A stretch of DNA of 37,312 bases from assembly GCA_018398765.1 (NCBI GenBank), contig JAHBMJ010000545.1, positions 1 through 37,312 of the forward strand, in the 5' to 3' direction. The stretch comes from Chromera velia. Lineage: Eukaryota; Sar; Chromeraceae. A program made the translations under genes and the position numbers. Below, piece after piece: positions 21,368 through 29,951 of the stretch (its first letter is position 1; each line of letters starts with the position of its first letter). Under the pieces are notes generated by a model. That model did not search any database. It was given only the letters and a program-made list of their open reading frames with translations, and was not told the origin of the DNA.

Positions 21368-22531
21368 GTCTGTGNCGTGTGTGTATGTGTGTGTGTGCGT
21401 GCGTTCTCGCAGATGTTCCGTTGGCGGCAAGCCAAAGCCGACAACAGCTGCTTGAACGCGCTCCCCGAATGTCTCACGAGACCCTGGTGCTGTCCGAGAG
21501 CCTCCACAGCTGCCGGTAGGAGGGACGGAGAGGAAGAGGAGGAGGGGGAAATCGGTGGGTTTTTTGAAGATGAGGACGCGCAGGCAGGAGAAGGACACCA
21601 TTCTCTTTCCCTCTCTGACCCTCGACAACAGCACGGGGACAGAGGGAGGAGGACAGAGATAGGGACGGAAGAAGGAGAAGGAGATGACCTTCCAGACTGC
21701 GAGGCGGGGAAGGGAATCTTGAGGAGGGCAGAAGAACAGGAGGTTGACCCAGGAGGAAGAGGAAGAGGAGGGAGCTGGCATGGGAAATCTGAGCACGAAG
21801 AGGAAGGCGGCCATCTTGAAGGCAGGAGGGCTGACGGCCTCCTTAGAGGACCTTCACGAAGGCCCCCAGAGGAACTTCAGAGGGGCTTCCCAGATGGCGG
21901 GGGTATCCTTGTGGACTCTGTAAAGAACAGAGCATTGGAGAAAGGAGGAGTAGGAGAGACCCTGGAAGAAGGAAAAGAGAAGGAGAATTTCGACTTTGAG
22001 ACCCGCGTTCGAGGATCAAGAGAAGTTGGAAGTAGACAGCAGGAGAGACAGATGCAGAAAGACGAAGAAAGACACGGAGGGAAAGAGAACTTCAATTTGT
22101 TGATGAATTCATCTTTTTCGCCTTCTCCTGCAACAGGAAGAGAGAGAAAACAAGAAAGACAGAGTGTGTCGCTGATTGATGCTAGAAATGGAGACTGCAG
22201 CGCGCCAAACTGTGCCCCGGATGATCGAATCGATTGGAACATTCTGGAATCCCCTCCTGACCCTGGACCACCCATGAGCAGCATCAACGAGAAGAAGAAA
22301 GTCGACAGTATGAGCAGCAGTAGTAGCAGCCAACCAAGACGCCATGAACCAAAAAATGACGAAGAGGAAAAGGAAATTTCGGAAGATAAAAGAGCAGAGG
22401 AAATGGAGACAGCCAGGGCTCCTCCGACGCCTTCTGTACAGCCCTTCCCCCCCTTTGCCCCTGTGAAGACCCACTTCCCCCATCCTACGAAACGGGCATC
22501 AGCAAGTAGTATTCAAAGTGCCAAGACTTAG
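9618..22531 (+). CDS. P4-type ATPase (phospholipid flippase), 14 exons
   Basis: Exons: 9618-9814, 9944-9987, 10267-10334, 11021-11089, 11359-11490, 12442-14064, 14376-14486, 14850-16022, 16303-16659, 17721-18389, 19154-19351, 19745-20302, 20910-20972, 21413-22531. They total 6381 nt in one frame, about 2126 residues. P4-ATPases flip phospholipids to the cytosolic leaflet using ATP. Motifs in order: [21 protein letters not shown]1-2 around [11 protein letters not shown] and KDGYED, the P4 actuator loop LDGETNLK (D near 198), [12 protein letters not shown] in TM4, phosphorylated DKTGTLT (D near 790), [25 protein letters not shown] and [11 protein letters not shown], then six C-terminal membrane segments ending near IPDFFW. 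Usual length is 1100-1300. The excess is acidic and Ser/Pro-rich inserts in exons 6, 8 and 10 and an acidic tail in exon 14. The start is uncertain: ATG 9789 is an alternative just before the first motif. The 16660-17720 intron might hide a small exon. Confidence 0.93.
11105..11155. repeat. CCTT tetranucleotide run in P4-ATPase intron 4
   Basis: Pyrimidine-only CTTC/CCTT repeats directly downstream of the exon 4 donor. Similar runs occur in several introns of this gene and may simply be expanded polypyrimidine sequence. Confidence 0.7.
11519..11782. repeat. 88-bp tandem repeat, three units, in P4-ATPase intron 5
   Basis: The marker GCATGGGTGAAGTTGGAGGA occurs with 88-bp spacing (CATGGG at 11551, 11639 and 11727). 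Each unit begins with TCTTTTTTCTTC-type pyrimidines and ends GATGGATTCCT. The units are almost identical, so the expansion is recent. A separate short duplication follows: CTTCCTGTCTCTGCATGGGG occurs at about 11824 and 11933, flanking ATGCAAATAA repeats. Confidence 0.9.
14340..14367. repeat. TG dinucleotide run in P4-ATPase intron 6
   Basis: About 13 TG units lie just upstream of the exon 7 acceptor (TGTGCAG at 14369-14375). The TG run seems to stand in for the polypyrimidine tract. Confidence 0.85.
16907..17485. repeat. large compound microsatellite in P4-ATPase intron 9
   Basis: Nearly 580 bp of GACA tetranucleotides alternating with (CA)n (about 16957-16987 and 17115-17150) and (GA)n blocks. 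Purines dominate the coding strand, in contrast to the CT-rich remainder of the introns. It fills much of the 1061-bp intron between exons 9 and 10. Long open frames across it on both strands are repeat artefacts. Confidence 0.93.
18527..18714. repeat. 38-bp tandem repeat, five units, in P4-ATPase intron 10
   Basis: The unit reads GGGGGCATCTCATGGCAGTG then CAATCGCATGCACGTCCT, repeated five times with only one substitution (TCCCATGG in the third unit). It lies in the 764-bp intron between exons 10 and 11. Each unit contains the palindrome GCATGC. No acceptor or coding sense is created. Confidence 0.93.
19380..19406. repeat. TTTC tetranucleotide run in P4-ATPase intron 11
   Basis: About seven CTTT units shortly after the exon 11 donor. 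Intronic simple repeat. Confidence 0.8.
19636..19698. repeat. TG run followed by CG run (alternating purine-pyrimidine)
   Basis: About 19 TG units pass directly into about nine CG units and then CACACG. The uninterrupted 60-bp alternation of purine and pyrimidine is the classical composition for left-handed Z-DNA. It lies in intron 11 of the flippase gene. Confidence 0.9.
21178..21407. repeat. long TG-rich tract with one unresolved base, P4-ATPase intron 13
   Basis: More than 220 bp of TG repeats with TTG, CTG and TATG interruptions, immediately upstream of the last exon. Position 21375 is N, so the true length is probably not resolved. The acceptor TTCTCGCAG at 21404-21412 lies at its end. 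Confidence 0.93.
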
Positions 22532-23261
22532 TAAGGTAGGTCCATTTTGATTCAGAGATTTTGGACTTCCTGAAAACCGCCAACTATCAACTCAACATGA
22601 CGATAATCGTAAAGACACCGAATTCGAAACAGAACAATCAATACGTCTAGCAATACGTACGTACTATATTTTAGACTATATTATGATGTACACTTCGAAT
22701 TACTACGAATCACATGTAGCTTCTTCAGCCTTGTGTAACTCATATACTGGGTCATGTAGTAGCAGCTAGATTAGCAGCTAAGCTGACGTTGAAGCTTCTA
22801 AATTCCCATTTTTAAATCATGTTTGCTATAAATTGCAACTTTTGAATGTCAATCTTATTGTTTCATTACACTTCTTATTTACTAGGATGTGAACCAGGTG
22901 TGGGATAAGCATGTAGAGGGTGCTTAGTTGTGGTCCCTCACCAGGCTTACCCGAACCTGACCCCGCTCATTCGTCAACCTGCTTCGACATGCTTTTATCG
23001 ATCCACCTTGGTCCTTTGTATGATTGTGTAAACGTACTTTCTCATTGAAAAAAGAAAAAATGATGTTTAGTATCATCATTAATCATCATCACTTATTAGC
23101 ATTATTTTGAAATTTTAATTATGCATTATGTATAGTGATGACTTTAAATCTGGGATGATGTCATGATGATCATGTTTAGGTTGGTATTAACTTAGTAAAG
23201 CAGGGGAGAAGTTGCCCACATAACATGGGACTAAGCCTACCAATGTTTAGACCAATGTCTG
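22532..23261. other. AT-rich region downstream of the flippase gene; nothing coding
   Basis: No gene is visible. The 3-prime untranslated end of the flippase must fall here, but no clear AATAAA follows the stop closely. The words AACCTGACCCCGCTCATTCG near 22955 resemble CTGACCCCGCTCACG near 5722, hinting at a dispersed repeat. Confidence 0.45.
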
Positions 23262-23487
23262 AGTCCTGCACTACATAAACAAAATTACAAGATCAGAAAA
23301 ACTTTTTTTGTAAAATTTTTTTTTTTATATTTATCATGGCAGTCAACAGGCAAACAACTGTTGTTCAAGTGTTGCAAGAGTGTTGCACAGGATATTATCT
23401 AAAAACTATATATGTTTTTGTTAATAAATAAAAAAAGACAAAAAGGATTAGAATTTCAGAAACTTTCTTTTTTGAAGTGCAGAGCCT
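23262..23487. mobile_element. MITE-like hairpin element, copy 2
   Basis: Same order of parts as the element at 4600: left end CTGCACTACATAAAC, GATCAGAAAAACTTT with a T run and TTTATCA, core AGTCAACAGGCAAACAACTG with GTGTTGCA words, TTAATAAATAAAAAAAG, CAGAAACTTTC and right end AAGTGCAGAGCCT. The core has fewer changes than in the third fragment at 5881. Its right end abuts, or is interrupted by, the foldback element that follows. Confidence 0.62.
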
Positions 23488-23898
23488 ACCCTGCAAAGAC
23501 CTAGGAATTTAGACAGGAATTTAGGGGAATTTAGGCAGGAATTTAGACGAATTTAGACAGGAATCTAAAGGAATTTAGACCTCTAAATTCTTAAACTTTG
23601 GAGGTCAATTTTTTGTGAACTATGATGAGTTAGAACTTGATATTAATGGTGCTTATGGACCTATATTCAGGCTATAAGCATCATTAATATCAAGTTCTAA
23701 CTTGTTATAGTTCATGAGAAATCGATCTCCAAAATTGCTAAATGTTTCTAAATTCCTGTCTTTAAATTCCTTTAGATTCCTAACTAAATTCCTCTAAATT
23801 CCTGTCTAAATTCCTCTAAATTCCTGTCCAAATTCCTCTAAATTCCTGTCCAAATTCCTCTAAATTCCTGTCTAAATTCTTAAGTCCTTGCAGGGTAG
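23486..23898. mobile_element. foldback (snap-back) element with repeat-built arms
   Basis: The ends are inverted copies: CTACCCTGCAAAGACCTAGG at the left and, read from the other strand, CTACCCTGCAAGGACTTAAG at the right. Inside each end lie tandem 10-12-bp units, GGAATTTAGACA on the left arm and TGTCTAAATTCC on the right arm. The centre is a near-perfect palindrome (about 23614-23656 against 23673-23715) with TAGAACTTGATATTAATG and its complement around a 16-base loop. No protein is encoded. Confidence 0.85.
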
Positions 23899-24252
23899 AC
23901 CAATGTTTACTAAACATCGTTTACTACATTGTTTAACAACTTTAGTTTGTGTTAGTTTACAGGATTACATTGTAGCCCTAGACCTGCGTACAAGTTGTTT
24001 GGTGCTAGTATCTGGTGTCCGCCTTGCATGATACATTTATGTACTTCCGTTATTGTACTCCGTTTAACTCCGTTTATACTCAGTAACGAATCTAAACAAA
24101 TCTGAAACTAGATCTGAAATATCTCACACCTACTTTCGTATAGCTATGATCGAACTGCAATAGCCCGGAAAGCGTAACTGAGGGGTATTTACAAAGAGTT
24201 TTTTGTCTATCTGTCTGTCTGTTTGTCGGTAACCGTTAGGGTGAGAGATGAA

Positions 24253-25180
24253 GGGTGATCAAGGTTTTTGTTGTGCAGGCTTAGTATGCAGTCCGCGTCC
24301 CCATATATGAGGGGCGGATCTGGCCGTAGGATTTAGCCTAGTTTGATTATTGCACGACTCGGCAGCGCGAGAGTCTCGCATTAAAAAATCTAACACACGC
24401 AGATGCATGTTATAAAAATAGAGCTGAGTGGGCACTATAGTTTATTGTAGCTTATTACAGTGTGAGTATCGATAACAACAAAGTTAATTGTTATGATACT
24501 TCACTATTTAACATAGTTTAACGGAATAGCACCATGTGCTACCGAGTTTTATACCTATAAGGCAAAATTACCCCTCTTTTGTTTTTGCTTGTGAGGTAGC
24601 CTGGTAGTACAAACAAAATTGTCCCATCAGACAAAATCAGTCCTCTTTTGTAGTTGCTCGCGAGGTAGTGCAAACAAAATTGTCCTATCAGACAAAATCA
24701 CCCCTGTTTTGTATTGATGATTGGGGGTTTTGTCATGTATATCACGTCCCTATATATAGGAGGCGTAGTCTAGTTTGTCGATAAGTTCCGTCTTAAAACC
24801 ACCAGCGACTAAAACAAAAGCAACTGTTTTTTTTTTTCCAAAAAAAATTTTAATATGCATAGTCTTTGTCATCTAAGCCTTTTATCTAGTCTTTAGTCAC
24901 TTAATGTTCACTCTCAGGCACCATCGTCGTAAGGGGCCTGAATTACTATGACCCCCCCAGCAGTGTTAAATGAAGCTTCCTCCTTCTGAGCTCTTGGCTT
25001 TCTCTCCCCCATCATGCAGTACACTGACGGTTTGATAACTGCAAGTTGCATCCGAGCTTTGATGGCTCCTGCCACCCTGGATCTGATGATTGAGGTTTTT
25101 GTTATGCATGCCGCGTCCCCGTATATGAGGGGCGGATCTAGCCTAGTCTATCAAAAGGTTCCGGTTCGTCCCGTCTGTTC
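24253..25180. repeat. three diverged copies of a 70-100-bp dispersed repeat, plus a second family
   Basis: Copies lie at about 24256-24350, 24712-24790 and 25082-25175. They share GATGATTGAGG or similar, TTTTTGTTATGCATG, CGCGTCCCCATATATGAGGG, GCGGATCT and TAGCCTAGT. A second unit, CAAACAAAATTGTCCCATCA with GACAAAATCACCCC and CTCGCGAGGTAG, occurs about three times between 24550 and 24712 and again at 29951-30040. No coding potential. Confidence 0.7.
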
Positions 25181-25612
25181 TGAATCTAGGAACACTGCTC
25201 ATTGATTACTTTTACTGCGGCTTATTTCTCAAGCGGCAGTAGAGTAGAACTTGGAGAATAACGAAAAGAGGGGAGAGGCAGGGCAAAAACTTTCTAAAAG
25301 TTTGTTCCCTTGGCAAAGGCTACCCTTTGACGGCAGAGAACAACTTCAAAGAGACCCCCTCCATTAATTTGCCCCTCATTTTCTCAACCTTCTTTTCTTC
25401 TTTTCCTTTCATGCGCTTGTCCCCCCTTTTTTTTCCCTTCTTGTTTGTATACAAAGAATCAATTACAAAAGGATCGCTTAGTTTGCGCCCTCCGAGTCGA
25501 AAGACCCGGAGAACGCTGCGACCTCCCTACCGAGAAGGCACTCAGGCTGGAAGGGCCCTCTGGTTCCCCTCCTGCTGTGAATTGAACAGAAAAGATTGTT
25601 GTGTTCGTTCTT

Positions 25613-26335
25613 GGCTTGGTTGCACCTATCGCTCGCTTGCGCTTTTTTACTGCTCCTTGCTTCTTTTCGAACTTTTTTCAGAGTAAGGTGTTTTGCATAT
25701 GCCCAGAGCAAATAAAATTTTCCTTTAACACCTATACGAAGGATTCGTTCATCAAATATGCAGCCTGCATCAAAGAAGACGTTGGTTCGAGTCACCGGGT
25801 GCCACCCTATGTTTTCTTTTCGTGTTGCAGCCCTTCTCCAAGGATTGGTCGGAAGAGGGACGCTTTTCTCTTCTCTGTTTACATAGTGCAGGTGCTTTGA
25901 AACAAGACCCCAGTCCATGAGCGTCTCTACAACATGAGTCCAGTCCTTCGCCAAGAATTCGCACACATCATGGACCGATTCAAAGTCTTCAGGGCGTTCC
26001 ATCTTTCATAATTGAATGTGTGTGTATCAATCAATTCAAACTCAATATGCCTTTTGAAGACAAATAGGCTTAAGTTTCCAACGAGACGGGCGTACTAGAC
26101 GGGCATAGCCGAGTCATTCACAAGGGACAACTTTTAATTTGACTCTTCATATATTTGAAATTGTAAGGCACTAATATATTATTTGAAGCTGAGTTAGTGA
26201 GTGAGTGCCTAGTCTGTCCCTAAACGGAAAATCAAATAAAATTCTAACTTGTAAAATTAGATAGGGGTGTAACATTTTTTTCAAAAAAAAATATTTATAC
26301 AGGGGTGAAAAGTGAGCGATAGGTGCAACCAAGCG
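25613..26335. mobile_element. internally deleted copy of the Merlin-like transposon
   Basis: The left terminal repeat CTTGGTTGCACCTATCGCTC (25615-25634) is matched in inverse by GAGCGATAGGTGCAACCAAG (26314-26333). From about 25642 to 26342 it is nearly identical to 29253-29951 of the long copy, while everything between the left terminus and that point is missing. This is the typical shape of a deletion derivative. The flanks do not show a matching target duplication: the left flank is CGTTCTT, the right is TAAGAGG. Confidence 0.85.
25642..26002 (-). pseudogene. 5-prime fragment of the Merlin-like transposase gene
   Basis: Starts with the same MERPEDFESVHDVCEFL as the full transposase gene and follows it closely for about 120 residues, including the GWHPVTR and GKFYLLWAYAKHLT segments. 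It then runs through the left terminal repeat and out into flanking DNA before stopping at 25478. The whole catalytic core (both visible aspartates) is gone. If expressed it would be only the N-terminal, presumably DNA-binding, part. Confidence 0.8.
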
Positions 26336-26432
26336 TAAGAGGACGTCCCTATTATATTTTTTTAGGTGCCCCTTTTTTCACTTTCATGGACCACTTAAAA
26401 ATTCACCCCGGTAAATTTAACCTCCTAAGAGG
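26336..26432. other. spacer between the two transposon copies
   Basis: A gap of about 95 bp. It holds TTCACCCCGGTAAATTTAAC just outside the left end of the long element. A near copy, ATCACCCCGGTAAAATTCAT, lies just inside that end at about 26471, so the terminus sits between two related short words. Confidence 0.6.
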
Positions 26433-26896
26433 GGCTTGGTTGCACCTATCGCTCGCTTGCGCTTTTTCTTAAATCACCCCGGTAAAATTCATAACAATGT
26501 AGATCAATCTTAGTTTTCCGGGGCCAGTGGCTCTTACAGAAATAAAAAAAAGAAATGATGTAAAAAAAAATCTTGGGGCCTTAGAGATCCCGGCCATGCA
26601 CAGCCTCAAGTATATAGATAGTAGGTGCCTGGGTCATCGGACCTACTGTTAGAGTGTTGTTTTAAGTGCCCTACAAGTAAAAGAAGATCTACTGAGAAAA
26701 AGAGCGTACGAGCATGCAGCTGCCAGTCTGCAGAGCCATGCAACACTCAAAAATGGCAAGATCACGAAGGAATCTGGTGATGTTTACCAGTAGGTGTGGA
26801 AGAAGACATTGGTAACAGTGAAACAGGTATCAGAGTAGCGTTTTAGATAAATTAAGAGTCTTCCAGCCAGCCTCTCTTTGTTCCTTCCAATTTAAA

Positions 26897-27598
26897 ATGC
26901 CCCAACAACACCGTTCAGGGCTGGTCTTTGGTAGACAGAGTTTGTGTTGCTTCAATTTGTCTCCAGAAGAGCTCGCTGACTATTTTGTGTCTGCGCACCT
27001 GGACTGGCTCCTGTCGAAGTATCGGCAGGTTGCCGGGTGGATATGCGGGACTGAAGGAAGCCCTCTGTACAACCATCAGTTCATCGACTACAGGGCTCAT
27101 GAACATGGCCGTCTCCTTCTCCCTTCGTGCCGCCAGGTGTCTGATCAAGAAATTTTGTATCGAGTGAGGTGCAGGGGGTTCCGGCTTTATATATACCTTT
27201 GCTTCTTCGGGGGAGAATGCGAAGTAGGGGCGGCTAACGGAGATTCTGCGTGTTGGGGGGCAATTGGAGACGCAGTTGCTGACGCGTACTGGCAGCTCAT
27301 GCTACTTGGAAGGCTTCACCAGTTTCCCTGGGAGATTGATCATCGACGGTACCTCTTTCCCTCTCCTCACAGACAGTTTTCTCTCGGACGCTGTCAGGTC
27401 CCCCAATTTGATGACTCCCTCTCCTGGAAGTGCTTTGCCATGGAGATCTTTTTGCAGAATCACCCCCGAGATACGCTGCTAGTATGCTCCAGATGTCATC
27501 ATTCCCACCATGGAAAACTGCACACCCCTTTTCGAACGGTACAACTCCGCCTTCTCCCTCTTTCTTCAGGTCCATACATGCACAAGCTTTCCCAATGA
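26897..27598 (+). CDS. unrecognised open frame inside the transposon (doubtful)
   Basis: A 233-residue frame from an ATG, containing LSPEELADYFVSAHLDWLL and several Cys/His residues near the end (CSRCHHSHHG). I recognise no family. The opposite strand is also open in pieces over the same stretch, with splice-like borders, so the coding strand is not settled. If real it would be an accessory gene of the transposon, transcribed towards the transposase gene. It could equally be chance. Confidence 0.2.
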   Translation: MPQQHRSGLVFGRQSLCCFNLSPEELADYFVSAHLDWLLSKYRQVAGWICGTEGSPLYNHQFIDYRAHEHGRLLLPSCRQVSDQEILYRVRCRGFRLYIYLCFFGGECEVGAANGDSACWGAIGDAVADAYWQLMLLGRLHQFPWEIDHRRYLFPSPHRQFSLGRCQVPQFDDSLSWKCFAMEIFLQNHPRDTLLVCSRCHHSHHGKLHTPFRTVQLRLLPLSSGPYMHKLSQ

Positions 27599-27704
27599 TG
27601 GCAGTCTTGGTCAACTGCTGGAGGGAAATTGACCACCTCTCTACCCTGCTTTCCTTCTATCTACCCCCGCTCTCTCTCTATCTGCCCCGCTTTCTTTCTA
27701 CCCA

Positions 27705-27930
27705 TTGGCAGGCAGGCATACAGGTATGCAGGCAAGAAAAAGTAAGCAAAGGCAATTAAACAGGCAGATAAGCAGGCAGAGAAGCAGACATACAGGCAGG
27801 CATCCATACAGAGAATTAAGCACTCACTGCCACCCAGGTAGGCACCCAGGCAGGCACACAGGCAGACACCCAGGCAGGCACACAGGCAGGCATACAAGCA
27901 CGTAAATAGATAGGCAAACAGGCAGACACA
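27705..27930. repeat. GGCA-type simple repeat inside the transposon
   Basis: GGCAGGCA, AGGCACACAGGCAGGCA and CAGGCAGACA words repeated for about 220 bp between the accessory region and the transposase stop codon. The repeat lies within the element and is not a host flank. Confidence 0.85.
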
Positions 27931-27945
27931 CAGGGCTTGGCTTCA

Positions 27946-29609
27946 TCAGTCTTCGTCCCCCTCCCTCCTTCCCTCCCCTCCTGTCCATCTCTCTACTCCC
28001 TCACCCTCCTCCTCTCTCTGCAGAAAACTGCTCTGCGGAGGCTCAGACGAGGAGTCCAACTCCGAAGAGGGGTCGGAAGAGGAATCTCCAAGAGCCTCTT
28101 CGAGGTCAGCGGGGTAGGCGTCAATCTGACTCTGCTTTCGTTTCCTCTGTCTCTTTCCCCTCCCCTCTGCACGTACTAAAGGGAAGCCCCGATGAGCATG
28201 CACCTCGACCAGGATTTGGATCAGCTTTGCAAACACGAATCCATGTTCGTCATGAAACCACCCCTCCTCCACCTTTGTTGCAAACTCGGCTAAGTAATGC
28301 TCTAAAACAGTAGGGTCGTCTTCATGTTGTTGCCTTTGCAGTCCGTACTCAGAGATGAACAATCTTAAAGGACGGAAACGAGCTTCTGCATGGAGTTGAG
28401 ATTTTGGATTGCCCACTGAGTCGCTTTGGCCTCTCAGTACATACACTCCCCTTAAATGTGCTGTCTGCTCAAGATAAATCCCCAGCCTTGCCAGGGACTT
28501 TTCTCGAAATTCAACCCCCCCATCTCCAATCAAATTTGTGCCCGGTGCAACATGTTTGGCAGTGAGTTTAGTAAACTCTTCTGGATCTGCTGCATGTTTC
28601 TTTCCCGTGTCGAGCACCTTAAATTCAATCAAAAGGGGACAGATCTGGAACCACATCAAAGTCCACCGCTCCAAATGGTTCTGCGCTCCTGCTGTTGTCC
28701 CCTGAACCTTTGCTTCCTCCCTCTTGTCTACCCTATACGGTTGCATGCAGACTGCACACAGGAGGGAGGGGGGGCAGGGGAGGGAGAGACTGCAAGACAG
28801 AGGCGCCAGAGAAAACCCGTGACAATGGAGGGTTTTCATGTCTACAAGCTGTGGGGGAGCAGCTGAAGCCTGAAGTCAGTCCGTCAGTCCGTCTGTCCCT
28901 CTTATGTTCCTCGCATGCTTGCAGTGAAAAAATTCAGGGAGAAGAAATGAGAAGAACAGAGGGGGACGGGGAATAAAGGGTGGAAAGAGAAGAAAAACTG
29001 ACTTCCATCTGCTTCCACCACTCCACAATATGCATTGCGGGGGTCTTCAAACTGATGGTAGAACGCGTTTCTATTCCTAAACCGTTCAACCAGGTCCAAT
29101 TTGGACACTCCCTTTCCTGGTCCATCACGTGGCCCTCCAAGTTTTCCTCTCTTCCCCGTTTCTTTCTGGATTTGTCTCCATTCAACGATATAAGAACGAA
29201 TCACTGAATAGAAGTCATTCACTTGATGCTTTTTGAAGGCATATTCGGGTCTTTTACTGCTCCTTGCTTCTTTTCGAACTTTTTTCGGGGTAAGGTGTTT
29301 TGCATATGCCCAGAGCAAATAAAATTTTCCTTTAACACCTATGCGAAGGATTCGTTCATCAAATATGTAGCCTGCATCAAAGAAGACGTTGGTTCGAGTC
29401 ACCGGGTGCCACCCTATGTTTTCTTTTCGTGTTGCAGCCCTTCTCCAAGGATTGGTCGGAAGAGGGACGTTTTTCCCTTCTCTGTTTACATAGTGCAGGT
29501 GCTTTGAGACAAGACCCCAGTCCATGAGCGTCTCTACAACATGAGTCCAGTCCTTCATCAAGAATTCGCACACATCATGGACCGATTCAAAGTCTTCAGG
29601 GCGTTCCAT
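27946..29609 (-). CDS. Merlin/IS1595 (ISXO2)-like transposase, 2 exons
   Basis: Exons 29609-29003 and 28751-27946 join in frame (1413 nt, 470 residues) through donor GTCAGT and acceptor TGTGTGCAG. DDE transposases of this family cut and paste elements with terminal inverted repeats. The N-terminal part has the family layout: RKENIGWHPVTR, a FFDAGYIFDE segment and GKFYLLWAYAKHLT (compare the family GWRWRC...GSFF...KILLLIYLWA). Then come VVEADG (D near 201, completed at the splice site), HVAPGTNLIGDGG (D near 279) and EHYLAEFATK near the end, matching the YLxEF motif. The third catalytic residue is not certain. The tail (about 80 residues) is Arg/Lys- then Glu/Ser-rich, and the last part might be intron read-through. 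No disabling mutation is seen, so the gene may be active. Assignment rests on motif order by eye. Confidence 0.72.
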
Positions 29610-29951
29610 CTTTCATAATTGAATGTGTGTGTATCAATCAATTCAAACTCAATATGCCTTTTGAAGATAAATAGGCTTAAGTTTCCAACGAGACGGGCGT
29701 ACTAGACGGGCATAGCCAAGTCATTCATAAGGGACAACTTTTAATTTGACTCTTCATATATATTTGAAATTGTAAGGCACTAATATATTATTTGAAGCTG
29801 AGTTAGTGAGTGAGTGCCTAGTCCGTCCCTAAACAGAAAATCAAATAAAATTCTAACTTGTAAAATTAGATAGGGGTATAACATTGTTTTCAAAAAAAAA
29901 TATTTATACAGGGGTGAAAAGTGAGCGATAGGTGCAACCAAGCGTAAGAGG

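Larger units (their letters stand above)
26433..29944. mobile_element. Merlin/IS1595-like DNA transposon, 3.5 kb, apparently complete
   Basis: Terminal inverted repeats CTTGGTTGCACCTATCGCTC (26435-26454) and GAGCGATAGGTGCAACCAAG (29923-29942) are perfect over 20 bp. The direct repeat TAAGAGG stands immediately outside both ends (26426-26432 and 29945-29951), a likely target duplication; Merlin elements usually make 8-9 bp. It contains a two-exon transposase gene on the minus strand, a GGCA-type repeat, and a region of about 1.4 kb (26455-27900) with an open frame of unknown meaning. The match to the short copy begins at about 29253. Confidence 0.82.

Noticed and set aside
25775-25805. TTGGTTCGAGTC resembling a tRNA T-arm
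   Set aside because: It lies in the transposase coding sequence, recurs in the second copy, and no acceptor stem, D-arm or anticodon arm surrounds it.
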